A DNA stretch of 6,987 nucleotides, taken from assembly GCA_030377945.1 (NCBI GenBank), contig JAUCGD010000168.1:1-6987 (forward strand), in the 5' to 3' direction. Shown here in pieces: positions 1 through 6,987 of the stretch. The DNA comes from Desulfobacterales bacterium HSG17. Its GTDB lineage: Bacteria; Desulfobacterota; Desulfobacteria; Desulfobacterales; Desulfococcaceae. Each line of letters opens with the position of its first letter. The first letter of the stretch is position 1. Made by a program: the position numbers and the translations under genes. The notes beneath the pieces were generated by a model. It saw nothing but the letters and a program-made list of their open reading frames with translations. It was not told the origin of the DNA and searched no databases.

Positions 1-674
1 ATAAGAGCCTGGTTGCTGATAATAACTCCTTTGGGCAGGGATTCTGTTCCGCTTGTATAGGTCATCTGGCAGGGGTCTTCAATGCGGAGAATTGTATCAG
101 GTTCTGTTGCCGGATATGGCTTATACCAGGAATTAAAATCCTTAAATCTGTCATCAGGCGGACTTATGCCTGATACATCATCAGACCAGATAAGGGTTTT
201 TACTGTGGGCATGTCTGCAAGCACATCCTTGACAAGATCATATAAAGAATCCTCAACAATAAAAACCTTGCTTTCAGAATGGTTAATGCAGTAGGAGATG
301 TCTTTTCCTTTTAAAAGATAATTAATTGCAAGATATACAGCCCCTGCCTTGCAGCATCCCATCCACGTTAAAGCATGGTGTATGGTGTTGTGGGCTAATA
401 TCGCCACCCTGTCATATTTTTTTATACCCAGATCAATAAGAGCATTTCCCACTTTGTTGCATTCATCTTCAAGCTCTGAATAGGTCAGTGTTTTATCATT
501 GTAAATAAGGGCTTTTTTATCAGGGTAATGATAACGGCTCCGCCTGAGCATATCAGCAATAACCCAGCGGTTGACTTTGTTGTAACGGTTCATTAAAAAG
601 TCAAGATTCTCATTGTTCAAACTTGAATAACATGCTTCATCTTCCGGGGTCAAAATTTTTGAAAGAACAGACAT
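1..674 (-). CDS. AMP-binding acyl-CoA synthetase/ligase, N-terminal part (cut by window edge)
   Basis: Reading the minus strand from the ATG at 674-672 gives 224 uninterrupted codons that run off the window at position 1. The protein starts MSVLSKILTPEDEACYSS. It contains the ANL-superfamily phosphate-binding loop TYTSGTESLPKGV at about residues 205-217, preceded by the usual N-terminal features: a YPDKKALIYNDKTLTYSEL stretch at about 50-68, then GNALIDLGIKKYDRVAI at about 76-92. Family knowledge: these enzymes adenylate a carboxylic acid with ATP and transfer it to CoA in the cytoplasm. The loop has TES where TTG is commonest, a variant I also recall from some fatty-acyl-CoA ligases. The C-terminal half, with the substrate pocket and hinge, lies outside, so the substrate cannot be named. 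The start is supported by a strong ribosome binding site (681-687). The gene sits 34 bp after the sigma-54 regulator on the same strand, with no terminator between them, so it may be the fifth gene of the operon. Confidence 0.9.
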   Translation of the reverse strand, partial: MSVLSKILTPEDEACYSSLNNENLDFLMNRYNKVNRWVIADMLRRSRYHYPDKKALIYNDKTLTYSELEDECNKVGNALIDLGIKKYDRVAILAHNTIHHALTWMGCCKAGAVYLAINYLLKGKDISYCINHSESKVFIVEDSLYDLVKDVLADMPTVKTLIWSDDVSGISPPDDRFKDFNSWYKPYPATEPDTILRIEDPCQMTYTSGTESLPKGVIISNQAL

Positions 675-680
675 TTTTTG

Positions 681-687
681 CCTCCTT
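681..687 (-). promoter_or_regulatory. Ribosome binding site of the AMP-binding ligase
   Basis: The minus strand reads AAGGAGG, six bases before the ATG at 674-672. It fixes the start of the ligase. The whole gap to the upstream regulator (675-708) is 34 bp, AT-rich, and shows no hairpin followed by a T run. Confidence 0.85.
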
Positions 688-708
688 GCTTGGTTTAAAT
701 TTTTCAAA

Positions 709-2265
709 TCAAAACTCAGGAATTTTTGCTTTCCTCCCAAAAGGAATTCCCAGTTTTTTCATTCGTTTTCTCAAGGTGGACGGGTTAATGTTCAAAAGCC
801 GGGCTGCGCCTTGCTCACCTTCCACCCTGTTATTGCATATATTCATCACTTTTTTTATATGCTGGGACATAACAGTATCAAGTTCAAAAGATTCTCCTGA
901 TTTTGTATCATCTTCAAAGGTATCTGGTTCGCATTTGCTGCTTATTCTTGTTCCGATTTCTTTGAAAAAAAGTATATTTCCCGGGTTCAGGATAAGGGAT
1001 CTTTCCGTTGCATTTTCAAGTTCTCTGATATTACCGGGCCATTGATAGGCCATAAGCCGGTCTATGGCTCCTGAAGCCAGATCAGGTATTATAAGTCTTT
1101 TCATTTCATGGGCTTTTTTCAGAATAAAATGACGCACAAGAGCAGGTATATCAGTTTTTCGCTCTCTCAGGGGCGGGATAAGTATGGGAAAAACCCTTAG
1201 ACGAAAATACAGGTCAGCGCGAAATTCTCTTTTATCTATCATTGATTCCAGGTTTCTGTGGGTAGCAGCTATTATTCTTATATCAACATTAACAGAGCCT
1301 GTGCCTCCCAGCCTGTCAATCTCCTTTTCCTGGAGAACCCTTAAAAGCCTGACCTGGGCTTCAACAGGAAGTTCGCCTATTTCATCCAGGAAAAGGGTGC
1401 CCCCGTGGGCACGTTCAATCCGTCCCCGCTTTTGGGAAAGCGCACCTGTAAAAGCTCCTTTTTCATATCCAAATAATTCACTGTCCATAAGAGTTTCAGG
1501 TATGGCACCGCAATTGACCTTGATAAATGGCCCGTGTTTTCGTCTTGATGAATTATGGATTGCATTGGCAATAACCTCCTTGCCGGTTCCGGTTTCTCCT
1601 AAAAGAAGAACAGGGCTGTCCATTGGAGAAACCTGACGGACCATTTCCATAACACCTTTAAGGCCAAAATCCGAGCCAATAACATCTTCGCCGCTCATAC
1701 GGCGCAGCTCATCCTGAAAATAACGATTGTCATCAGCCAGAAGATCCCTGAGTTTCCTGAGTTCACGGTATCTCAGGCTGTTGGTCAATGCAATGGCGCA
1801 CGGCCTGTTTATCAGGCTTATTAGACTGACATGTTTTTTATTAAACCTTGCCCCTGCTTTGCCAAACACAGAAAAAACACCAAGCATGGTTTTTTCCAGC
1901 ACAAGATCCATAACCACTGCTGAAAGGTCTGAGGATTTAAGATTTCTGGCAACAGGCCCGGTAACAGGATCATCTCCCAGGCGTTCAATAACCCTTATGC
2001 GTACAGATCGCTGTTTCTCAACCTGGCTGCGTCCTTCAGGGGGCAGAGGTGTTCTTATGGACATGGCTCTGCCGGATTTAAGATCAGCATGGGCAACCGT
2101 TTCAACAACACCCTGCTCCTGATGATAAACATGAAAGCTCATCTGGTCAGCAGGAATAAAATCGCTTATATAAACCAGGCATTGATGAAGTGCTTTTTCA
2201 ATTTCCAGGCTTCCGCACATCCTGATAGTAGCTTCGCGAAAAAAATCTTTTTCGTCAATAATCAT
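709..2265 (-). CDS. Sigma-54-dependent transcriptional activator, GAF / AAA+ / Fis-type HTH
   Basis: This 518-aa protein is a bacterial enhancer-binding protein: it uses ATP to open promoters held by sigma-54 RNA polymerase. Residues about 10-165 look like a GAF-type sensor; there is no phosphoacceptor receiver domain. The AAA+ domain (about 190-425) is complete: Walker A GETGTGKE at 223-230, the sigma-54-contacting GAFTGA loop at 270-275, Walker B GGTLFLDEIGEL at 288-299, a sensor I segment IIAATHR at 331-337, an arginine-finger region FRADLYFRL at 348-356, and WPGNIRELEN at 409-418. A Fis-like helix-turn-helix closes the protein (about 480-510, with GAARLLNINPSTLRKRMKKLG). The start is the first possible ATG after an in-frame TGA at 2280-2278; there is no Shine-Dalgarno, and TolC ends only 2 bp before it, so translation is probably coupled. 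Met16 (2220-2218) is an alternative start without a better signal. Architecture resembles FhlA/NorR-type activators, but the ligand is unknown. Position suggests control of the efflux operon, the ligase, or both. Confidence 0.95.
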   Translation of the reverse strand: MIIDEKDFFREATIRMCGSLEIEKALHQCLVYISDFIPADQMSFHVYHQEQGVVETVAHADLKSGRAMSIRTPLPPEGRSQVEKQRSVRIRVIERLGDDPVTGPVARNLKSSDLSAVVMDLVLEKTMLGVFSVFGKAGARFNKKHVSLISLINRPCAIALTNSLRYRELRKLRDLLADDNRYFQDELRRMSGEDVIGSDFGLKGVMEMVRQVSPMDSPVLLLGETGTGKEVIANAIHNSSRRKHGPFIKVNCGAIPETLMDSELFGYEKGAFTGALSQKRGRIERAHGGTLFLDEIGELPVEAQVRLLRVLQEKEIDRLGGTGSVNVDIRIIAATHRNLESMIDKREFRADLYFRLRVFPILIPPLRERKTDIPALVRHFILKKAHEMKRLIIPDLASGAIDRLMAYQWPGNIRELENATERSLILNPGNILFFKEIGTRISSKCEPDTFEDDTKSGESFELDTVMSQHIKKVMNICNNRVEGEQGAARLLNINPSTLRKRMKKLGIPFGRKAKIPEF

Positions 2266-2272
2266 GATTATT
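2257..2272. promoter_or_regulatory. Perfect 16-bp palindrome over the TolC stop and regulator start
   Basis: AATAATCATGATTATT is identical on both strands. It is centred on the regulator's ATG (2265-2263) and includes the TolC stop codon TAA (2270-2268). It could be an operator for autoregulation, or a coincidence of AT-rich stop/start sequence. It has no loop, so it is a poor RNA hairpin. Confidence 0.35.
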
Positions 2273-3626
2273 TTGAATCAATAATACTTGCTGCCAGAGC
2301 CAGCATGGTTTCAGCAGCTCTAAAATCATGAACAGCCTTTAAATGGTTTGTCATGCTCTGCTGGAGAGTAACTTCAGCATCCAGCAGATCGGTGATGGTA
2401 AAAAGTCCGCTGTTATAACGGTTTTGAACAATGCGGAGAGATTCCTCGGCCTGACCCACAGCAGCCTGGGCAACACCAATTCGTTCCCATGCACTTTTTG
2501 CATTGAAAAATGCCTGCCTGGTTTGGCCGCATACCTGCTGCTCCTTTGCCTGGAGCATGGCATCTACCTGTTTTACTGCTGAAAGAGATTCCCTGATTTT
2601 TGCAGAAATACGGCCTCCTGAGAAAAGATTAAGAGAAACCAGGGCACCCACAGCATAATTTTCTGCCTGATCCTGTAAATCTTCAGAGTTCAGTTCATAA
2701 CGGCCTGACAGGCTGAAAGACGGATGGCGTGCAGCGCGGGATTTTTCAAGCTCTTTTTCTGCAATGGTTTTCTGGTACTTCATGTGTTTTAAGTCAGGAC
2801 GGTCTGAAACAGCCCTGCTTATCCATGAATCCAGGCTTCCTGTTATAGCCCGTCCTTTTTCCAGGGGAGTTGACAGCGCATATTTGAAATTTCCAGGCAT
2901 TCCCATTGATATACTAAGCATACATCCTGCAATATCTATCTGGCTTCGGGCTTCTGTTAGCTGCTGTTTCAGCTCTGCAATATGCACCTGGGCGCGAAGC
3001 AGATCGCTTTTGACCACAAAACCGCCCTTATACCGGGATTCCACCATTTTCAAATGTGAGCGGGCTGTGCCCAGGGTTTGTTTAACCACCTTCAGGTTTT
3101 CACGAGCCAAAAGCGCGCCTATATAGGCGGTAATTGTCCGGGCAATAACCTGGTGCCGGGTTCGCTCTGCCATTAAAACAGCAGCCTCACTGTTGAGCCG
3201 GGCCTGTTTCCATGAATACAGGGTCTGGCCGCTGTCATACAAAGGCCAGGATACTGAAACTGCTGATATGAAATTATTGATTCCATCAGGATCATTTAGC
3301 CGGGCCGGGTCAAAATCCTCCTGGGTTATTGCTTCCTGGTTCAGCTTTGTTCCAAATGCCCACATGGGATTGTTGGTATGGCTGTACTGCCCTGTAAGCT
3401 GAATCTGGGGCATGAATCCTGATTTTGCCTGTGCAATCTTTTCCTGTGCTGAAAGGCTCTGAAATTGAGCAGCATGGAGACCTGGATTATTCTCAACAGC
3501 TTTTTCAACAGCCTGGGAAAGAGACAGGGTTTCACAAAATCCTGAATTTGAGAAAATCATCAACCATGTGATTGAAATCAATATCCTTGTGATTAGTAAA
3601 AAAAACGTCCTGAATAATTGCTTCAT
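2268..3626 (-). CDS. TolC-family outer-membrane efflux channel
   Basis: This 452-aa protein is the outer-membrane duct of the tripartite pump. It begins with a Sec-type signal: basic residues in the first 14 positions (MKQLFRTFFLLITR), a hydrophobic core to about residue 25, and probable cleavage near residue 31 (SGFC/ET). The mature protein starts with LSLSQAVEKAVENNPGL, the typical beginning of outer-membrane efflux proteins. The internal duplication of the family is visible: YKGGFVVKSDLLRAQV (199-214) matches YNSGLFTITDLLDAEV (403-418), and NNPGLHAAQFQ (46-56) matches DRPDLKHMKYQ (276-286). SVSWPLYDSGQT (about 123-134) and SLNLFSGGRISAKI (about 331-344) are the paired beta-strand and turn regions. 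Length is normal for the family. The Cys at about 31 is preceded by Phe, so it is not a lipobox and the protein is not of the lipidated NodT/OprM kind. Start chosen from the strong ribosome binding site at 3632-3638; the gene follows the RND permease by 14 bp. Confidence 0.94.
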   Translation of the reverse strand: MKQLFRTFFLLITRILISITWLMIFSNSGFCETLSLSQAVEKAVENNPGLHAAQFQSLSAQEKIAQAKSGFMPQIQLTGQYSHTNNPMWAFGTKLNQEAITQEDFDPARLNDPDGINNFISAVSVSWPLYDSGQTLYSWKQARLNSEAAVLMAERTRHQVIARTITAYIGALLARENLKVVKQTLGTARSHLKMVESRYKGGFVVKSDLLRAQVHIAELKQQLTEARSQIDIAGCMLSISMGMPGNFKYALSTPLEKGRAITGSLDSWISRAVSDRPDLKHMKYQKTIAEKELEKSRAARHPSFSLSGRYELNSEDLQDQAENYAVGALVSLNLFSGGRISAKIRESLSAVKQVDAMLQAKEQQVCGQTRQAFFNAKSAWERIGVAQAAVGQAEESLRIVQNRYNSGLFTITDLLDAEVTLQQSMTNHLKAVHDFRAAETMLALAASIIDSK

Positions 3627-3631
3627 TCCAT

Positions 3632-3638
3632 CCTCCTT
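3632..3638 (-). promoter_or_regulatory. Ribosome binding site of the TolC-family gene
   Basis: AAGGAGG on the minus strand, five bases before the ATG at 3626-3624 and immediately after the permease stop codon (3643-3641). It decides the TolC start and shows that TolC can be translated independently of the permease. Confidence 0.85.
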
Positions 3639-3640
3639 AT

Positions 3641-6600
3641 TTATTGTCTGACTGTTCTATTGTCTTCCTGGTCAATGCTTTGTTTGGGAGATACATCACT
3701 GTTTTGAAGGGGAGATTGATGCGTATGCTCTGCTTCCCATCTTTTGTCAAGAAAGTAAAGAATCGGTACTGTCATTCGGGAAAATAACAGGGAGGCAATT
3801 TCTCCGGCCATAAGTGATATAGCCAGTCCCTGGAAAATCGGGTCAAAAAGAATTACCGATGCACCCACAACAACAGCGGCTGCGGTGAGCATCATGGGCC
3901 GAAATCTCACTGCTCCTGCATCAATTACAGCCTGGTCCAGGGGCATACGCTGCGCTATTCTCGGCTCAACAAAATCAACCAGGGTAAGGGAATTTCGCAC
4001 AACTATACCTGCTCCTGCAATAAAACCGATCATGGAAGTGGCTGTGAAAAATGCATTCATAAACCAGTGGGCAGGAAGAATTCCGATAAGAGAAAAAGGA
4101 ATGGCTACCATAATGACAAAGGGAGTAGAAAATGACTGAAACCAGCCCACCACCAGTACAAATATCAACACCAGTACCACTGCAAAAGCTATGCCCAGAT
4201 CACGGAAAACCTCATAGGTAATATGCCATTCTCCATCCCATTTCATTGACAGGCGGCGGTCGGATTCAGGAAGGGCTGCTGTATGCTGATCTATGTTGTA
4301 GCCTTCGGGCATTTCAAGGGCATCAATCTTTTTCCACATTTCCAAAATAGCATATACCGGACTTTCCTTTGCACCGGCCACATCCCCGGTTACATAAATT
4401 ACAGGCATGAGATTTTTATGGTAAATACTGCGGTCAGGCTGGGTTTTTTCAACTTTTAAAAGAGATGACAGATCAACAAGGCTTCCATCTGAGGCAGGAA
4501 GCTTTACAGCTCCAAGACGGTCTATGCCTGCACGGTCAGCCAGATTGGGCTGGAGCAGGATGGGCACATCTTCTTTTTCCAGGGGTTGATGAAGCAGGCC
4601 CGTATGTCTGCCTTCCAGAACCATTTTCAGGGTCTGAGAGATTCTTGCCACGCTTATACCGTGCATGGCTGCTTTTTCCTGGTCAATATTGAGCTGAAAC
4701 CTTGTCTGTTCCTCTTCCATGTACCAGTCCACATCAACCACACCTTCAGTGCTTTCAAAAATATCGCGCACTTTGAGAGCAAGTTCTTTCTGCCGGTCAT
4801 AATCAGGCCCGTAAATCTCCGCCACCAGGGTTGACAAAACCGGAGGTCCGGGAGGAACTTCAGCCACCTTAACCCTTGCACCGTAGCGGTCGGCAACTGC
4901 TTTTAAGGCCGGTCTGACCCGCTTGGCTATTTCATGGCTCTGCTGTTTTCTTTTCCCTTTTCCAGCCAGATTGACCTGAATATCAGCCATTTGCGGCCCT
5001 CTTCTAAGGTCATAATGGCGCACAAGGCCGTTAAAATTAAAAGGCCCGGCTGTGCCTGCATAGATTTCATAATCCACCACTTCATTTACGGTTTTCAGAT
5101 AATCCCCCATTTCAAGTGCTGCGGCAGCCGTATCTTCAAGAGTTGCGGTTTCAGGCATATCTATAATAACCTGAAATTCGCTTTTATTATCAAAGGGAAG
5201 CATCTTGACCCTTACCAGTCCGACACCCACCAGGACACAGGCAAGTAAAAGCATTCCTGCCACAGAAAGCAGGAATGTCCACCGCCAAAAAGGTTTATGA
5301 AGCAGCGGGTCCATAATCTTGCGGTAAAACCTTGTTGCTGCATCTTCCTTATGATGGTCATGGCCAATGGCGTGACCTTCTTTTTTGATAAGTCTTACCG
5401 AGGCCCAGGGGGTTACAATAAAGGCCACAAGAAGGGAAAAAAACATTGCAGCCGAAGCTCCAACAGGAATGGGACGCATATAAGGCCCCATAAGACCTCC
5501 CACAAAAGCCATTGGCAAAATAGCGGCAATTACCGTCATGGTAGCCAAAATTGTGGGATTGCCCACCTCGTCCACAGCTTCAAGAGCAACTGCAAATGAA
5601 GAGCGTCCCCGGTTTTCCGGCAGGTGGTTGTGCCGCACCACGTTTTCCACCACTACAATAGCATCATCCACAAGAATACCAATGGAAAAGATAAGGGCAA
5701 ACAGGGTAATGCGGTTAAGGGTATAACCGTAAAGGTAAAATGTGGCAAGGGTCAGGGCAAGGGTTACGGGAATGGCAAAAGCCACCACCCCGGATTCCCT
5801 GTGTCCAAGGGTAAACCAGATAAGAATGGTCACAGATATGACAGCAATAAGCATGTGTAAAAGCAGTTCATCTGATTTTTCTTTGGCAGTTTCACCATAA
5901 TGCCGGGTCACAGTCATCTGGATATTGTCAGGAATGATCCGTCCCTTTGCATCGTGTACCCGTTCTAGAACTTTTTCTGCCACGCTGATGGCATTGGTTC
6001 CTTTGCGTTTTGCTACGGTAAGGGTAACAGCAGGCCAGACCCCTCTATATGGGGCAGATGAATCAGCAGCCTGAAGCTTTTTTTCCCCGGCTGCCGGACC
6101 TGTTCCGAAAAATACATATTGCTCCGGCTCAGCCGGACCGTCTTCAATTAGTGCCACATCCCTTAGATAGACCGGCCTGCGGTTATAGACATTTATTACT
6201 ACCCTGCCCACATCCTCAGCATCTTTAAGCAGACCCCCAGTATGAACAACAATCTGCCCGTTCCGTGAAGGAAAACTTCCAGTATCTGATGCCTGATTTG
6301 CTGCAAATACCTGACCTGCCACCTGCTCAGCATCAAGGCCGTAGGCAGCTAGACGGATGGGATCAAGGCGCACACTGACCTGGCGCTGTTCTCCGCCAAT
6401 AATGGATGTAATGGATACATTGGGTTCCCGCTTGACAATATCCTCCACCTCTGCTGCCAGCCTTCTGAGCAGGAAATGATCCACATTTTCGCTCCAGAAA
6501 GTCAACGCCAGGATGGGCACGTCATCAATATATCGGGGACGGATAAGCGGGGGGCTGACCCCTGAAGGAATACGGTCATAATTTGCCATAAGTTTGGACT

Positions 6601-6946
6601 GAAGACGTACAATGGAGGCTTCCTCATCCTGTCCCACAAGAAATCGCACCACTGCCATTGACATTCCCGGTGCAGATGTTGAATAAATGTATTCCACCCC
6701 TGGTATCTCCCAGAGCAGTTTTTCCATGGGCTTGGTAACCCGCTGTTCCACCTCCTTTGAACTTGCTCCAGGCATACTGACAAAAACATCAATCATGGGC
6801 ACGATGATTTGCGGTTCTTCTTCCCTGGGAAGGGCAATAACAGCGGCAATTCCCAGCATAACCGATGCAATGATAATAAGCGGGGTCAGCTTGGAATTGA
6901 TGAAAAAACCTGCGATTTTTCCTGCCGGACCTTGCTTGATATTCAT
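3641..6946 (-). CDS. RND efflux transporter permease, HAE1 type
   Basis: This 1101-aa inner-membrane protein is the proton-driven pump component. It shows the RND plan: TM1 at about 20-40, a large periplasmic domain, TM2-6 between about 361 and 515, TM7 at about 556-578, a second periplasmic domain, and TM8-12 between about 915 and 1064. TM4 carries [14 protein letters not shown] with the proton-relay pair Asp427/Asp428, as in AcrB (D407/D408). The double Asp separates it from heavy-metal CzcA-type pumps, which have a single Asp followed by Gly. In TM10, [12 protein letters not shown] puts Arg984 where AcrB has Lys940. In TM11, RFRPMMLT matches AcrB RLRPILMT, giving Arg1014 and Thr1021 for R971 and T978. 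Oddities: a His-rich loop [11 protein letters not shown] (524-534) between TM6 and TM7, an apparent insert around 282-302 compared with AcrB, and a 35-residue polar tail. It overlaps the adaptor gene by ATGA and precedes TolC by 14 bp. The substrate cannot be read from sequence. Confidence 0.96.
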   Translation of the reverse strand: MNIKQGPAGKIAGFFINSKLTPLIIIASVMLGIAAVIALPREEEPQIIVPMIDVFVSMPGASSKEVEQRVTKPMEKLLWEIPGVEYIYSTSAPGMSMAVVRFLVGQDEEASIVRLQSKLMANYDRIPSGVSPPLIRPRYIDDVPILALTFWSENVDHFLLRRLAAEVEDIVKREPNVSITSIIGGEQRQVSVRLDPIRLAAYGLDAEQVAGQVFAANQASDTGSFPSRNGQIVVHTGGLLKDAEDVGRVVINVYNRRPVYLRDVALIEDGPAEPEQYVFFGTGPAAGEKKLQAADSSAPYRGVWPAVTLTVAKRKGTNAISVAEKVLERVHDAKGRIIPDNIQMTVTRHYGETAKEKSDELLLHMLIAVISVTILIWFTLGHRESGVVAFAIPVTLALTLATFYLYGYTLNRITLFALIFSIGILVDDAIVVVENVVRHNHLPENRGRSSFAVALEAVDEVGNPTILATMTVIAAILPMAFVGGLMGPYMRPIPVGASAAMFFSLLVAFIVTPWASVRLIKKEGHAIGHDHHKEDAATRFYRKIMDPLLHKPFWRWTFLLSVAGMLLLACVLVGVGLVRVKMLPFDNKSEFQVIIDMPETATLEDTAAAALEMGDYLKTVNEVVDYEIYAGTAGPFNFNGLVRHYDLRRGPQMADIQVNLAGKGKRKQQSHEIAKRVRPALKAVADRYGARVKVAEVPPGPPVLSTLVAEIYGPDYDRQKELALKVRDIFESTEGVVDVDWYMEEEQTRFQLNIDQEKAAMHGISVARISQTLKMVLEGRHTGLLHQPLEKEDVPILLQPNLADRAGIDRLGAVKLPASDGSLVDLSSLLKVEKTQPDRSIYHKNLMPVIYVTGDVAGAKESPVYAILEMWKKIDALEMPEGYNIDQHTAALPESDRRLSMKWDGEWHITYEVFRDLGIAFAVVLVLIFVLVVGWFQSFSTPFVIMVAIPFSLIGILPAHWFMNAFFTATSMIGFIAGAGIVVRNSLTLVDFVEPRIAQRMPLDQAVIDAGAVRFRPMMLTAAAVVVGASVILFDPIFQGLAISLMAGEIASLLFSRMTVPILYFLDKRWEAEHTHQSPLQNSDVSPKQSIDQEDNRTVRQ

Positions 6947-6987
6947 GATGCAGCCTCCACTGTCATGCCGTCTTTTAATTCAGGCGG
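6943..6987 (-). CDS. Probable periplasmic adaptor (membrane fusion protein), last 14 residues
   Basis: Only the C-terminus is inside the window: [14 protein letters not shown] followed by TGA at 6945-6943. The frame is open to the window edge. LKDGMTVEA resembles the closing segment of HlyD/RND adaptor proteins, where a short LxxGMxVxA/V strand is common. Its stop overlaps the permease ATG as ATGA, the arrangement often seen between adaptor and pump genes. Family knowledge: the adaptor bridges the permease and the TolC channel in the periplasm. The identification rests mainly on gene order, since 14 residues are too few for a firm call. Confidence 0.6.
   Translation of the reverse strand, partial: PPELKDGMTVEAAS
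6954..6958 (-). promoter_or_regulatory. Ribosome binding site of the RND permease
   Basis: GGAGG on the minus strand, seven bases before the ATG at 6946-6944. It lies inside the last codons of the adaptor gene and supports the ATGA overlap start. Confidence 0.8.

Noticed and set aside
347..363. GG-N10-GC pattern on the minus strand resembling a sigma-54 promoter
   Set aside because: It lies within codons of the ligase (Trp-Met-Gly-Cys-Cys-Lys), matches only the GG and GC dinucleotides plus a few bases, and has no gene start behind it.
675..708. Terminator or promoter between regulator and ligase
   Set aside because: The 34-bp gap is AT-rich but has no GC-rich hairpin with a T run and no convincing -35/-10 pair; it holds only the ligase ribosome binding site.
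623..1045. 140-codon plus-strand open frame spanning the regulator/ligase junction
   Set aside because: It overlaps the start of the ligase and the helix-turn-helix of the regulator in antisense. It has no ribosome binding site and no recognisable domain.
1184..1636. 150-codon open frame on the plus strand
   Set aside because: It lies opposite the AAA+ domain of the regulator, whose motifs are unmistakable. The plus-strand protein shows no family features and reads as a shadow of the minus-strand gene.
3530..3540. Possible lipoprotein cleavage site at Cys31 of the TolC-family protein
   Set aside because: The residue before Cys is Phe, which does not fit a lipobox, so ordinary signal-peptidase cleavage is more likely.
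4934..5599. Two plus-strand open frames of about 100 codons inside the permease
   Set aside because: They are antisense to a continuous RND gene with intact motifs on both sides; composition is unlike a natural protein (Lys/His/Gly-rich shadow).
3641..6946. Heavy-metal (CzcA-type) identity for the RND permease, suggested by its His-rich loop
   Set aside because: TM4 carries the Asp-Asp pair of HAE1 drug/lipid pumps, whereas metal pumps of the CzcA group have a single Asp followed by Gly there.

Overview
The window reads as one densely packed minus-strand operon carrying a tripartite RND efflux system, followed by a sigma-54-dependent regulator and an acyl-CoA/AMP-forming ligase. Transcription runs from position 6987 towards position 1. 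In transcript order the genes are: the last 14 codons of a probable periplasmic adaptor (membrane fusion protein); a complete HAE1-type RND permease (1101 aa); a TolC-family outer-membrane channel (452 aa); a GAF / AAA+ / Fis-HTH enhancer-binding protein (518 aa); and the N-terminal 224 codons of an AMP-binding ligase cut by the window edge. No RNA gene, mobile element, CRISPR array or terminator was seen.

Spacing suggests co-transcription and partial translational coupling. Adaptor and permease overlap by an ATGA stop/start. Permease to TolC is 14 bp, TolC to regulator 2 bp, and regulator to ligase 34 bp. The permease, TolC and ligase have strong GGAGG-type ribosome binding sites; the regulator has none. 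Its start codon instead lies inside a perfect 16-bp palindrome that also covers the TolC stop codon. No intergenic stretch exceeds about 35 bp, so the main promoter must lie upstream of position 6987 or inside a coding region.

The first three genes form an inner-membrane pump, periplasmic adaptor and outer-membrane duct of a Gram-negative cell, exporting an unknown hydrophobic or amphipathic compound by proton antiport. The regulator has no phosphoreceiver domain and probably responds to a small molecule or partner through its GAF domain, activating a sigma-54 promoter not visible here. The ligase may handle a carboxylic acid related to the inducer or the exported substrate, but that is inference from position only.

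The organism is most plausibly a Gram-negative of the Desulfobacterota (a sulfate reducer or relative). This rests on the intermediate base composition, the GAF-sigma-54 regulator style and the abundance of such regulators and acyl-CoA ligases in that group. It is a guess from general familiarity, not a database match. The gene families are all known; the less ordinary points are the sigma-54 control, an Arg in place of the usual TM10 Lys in the pump, a His-rich cytoplasmic loop in the pump, and the palindrome at the regulator start.
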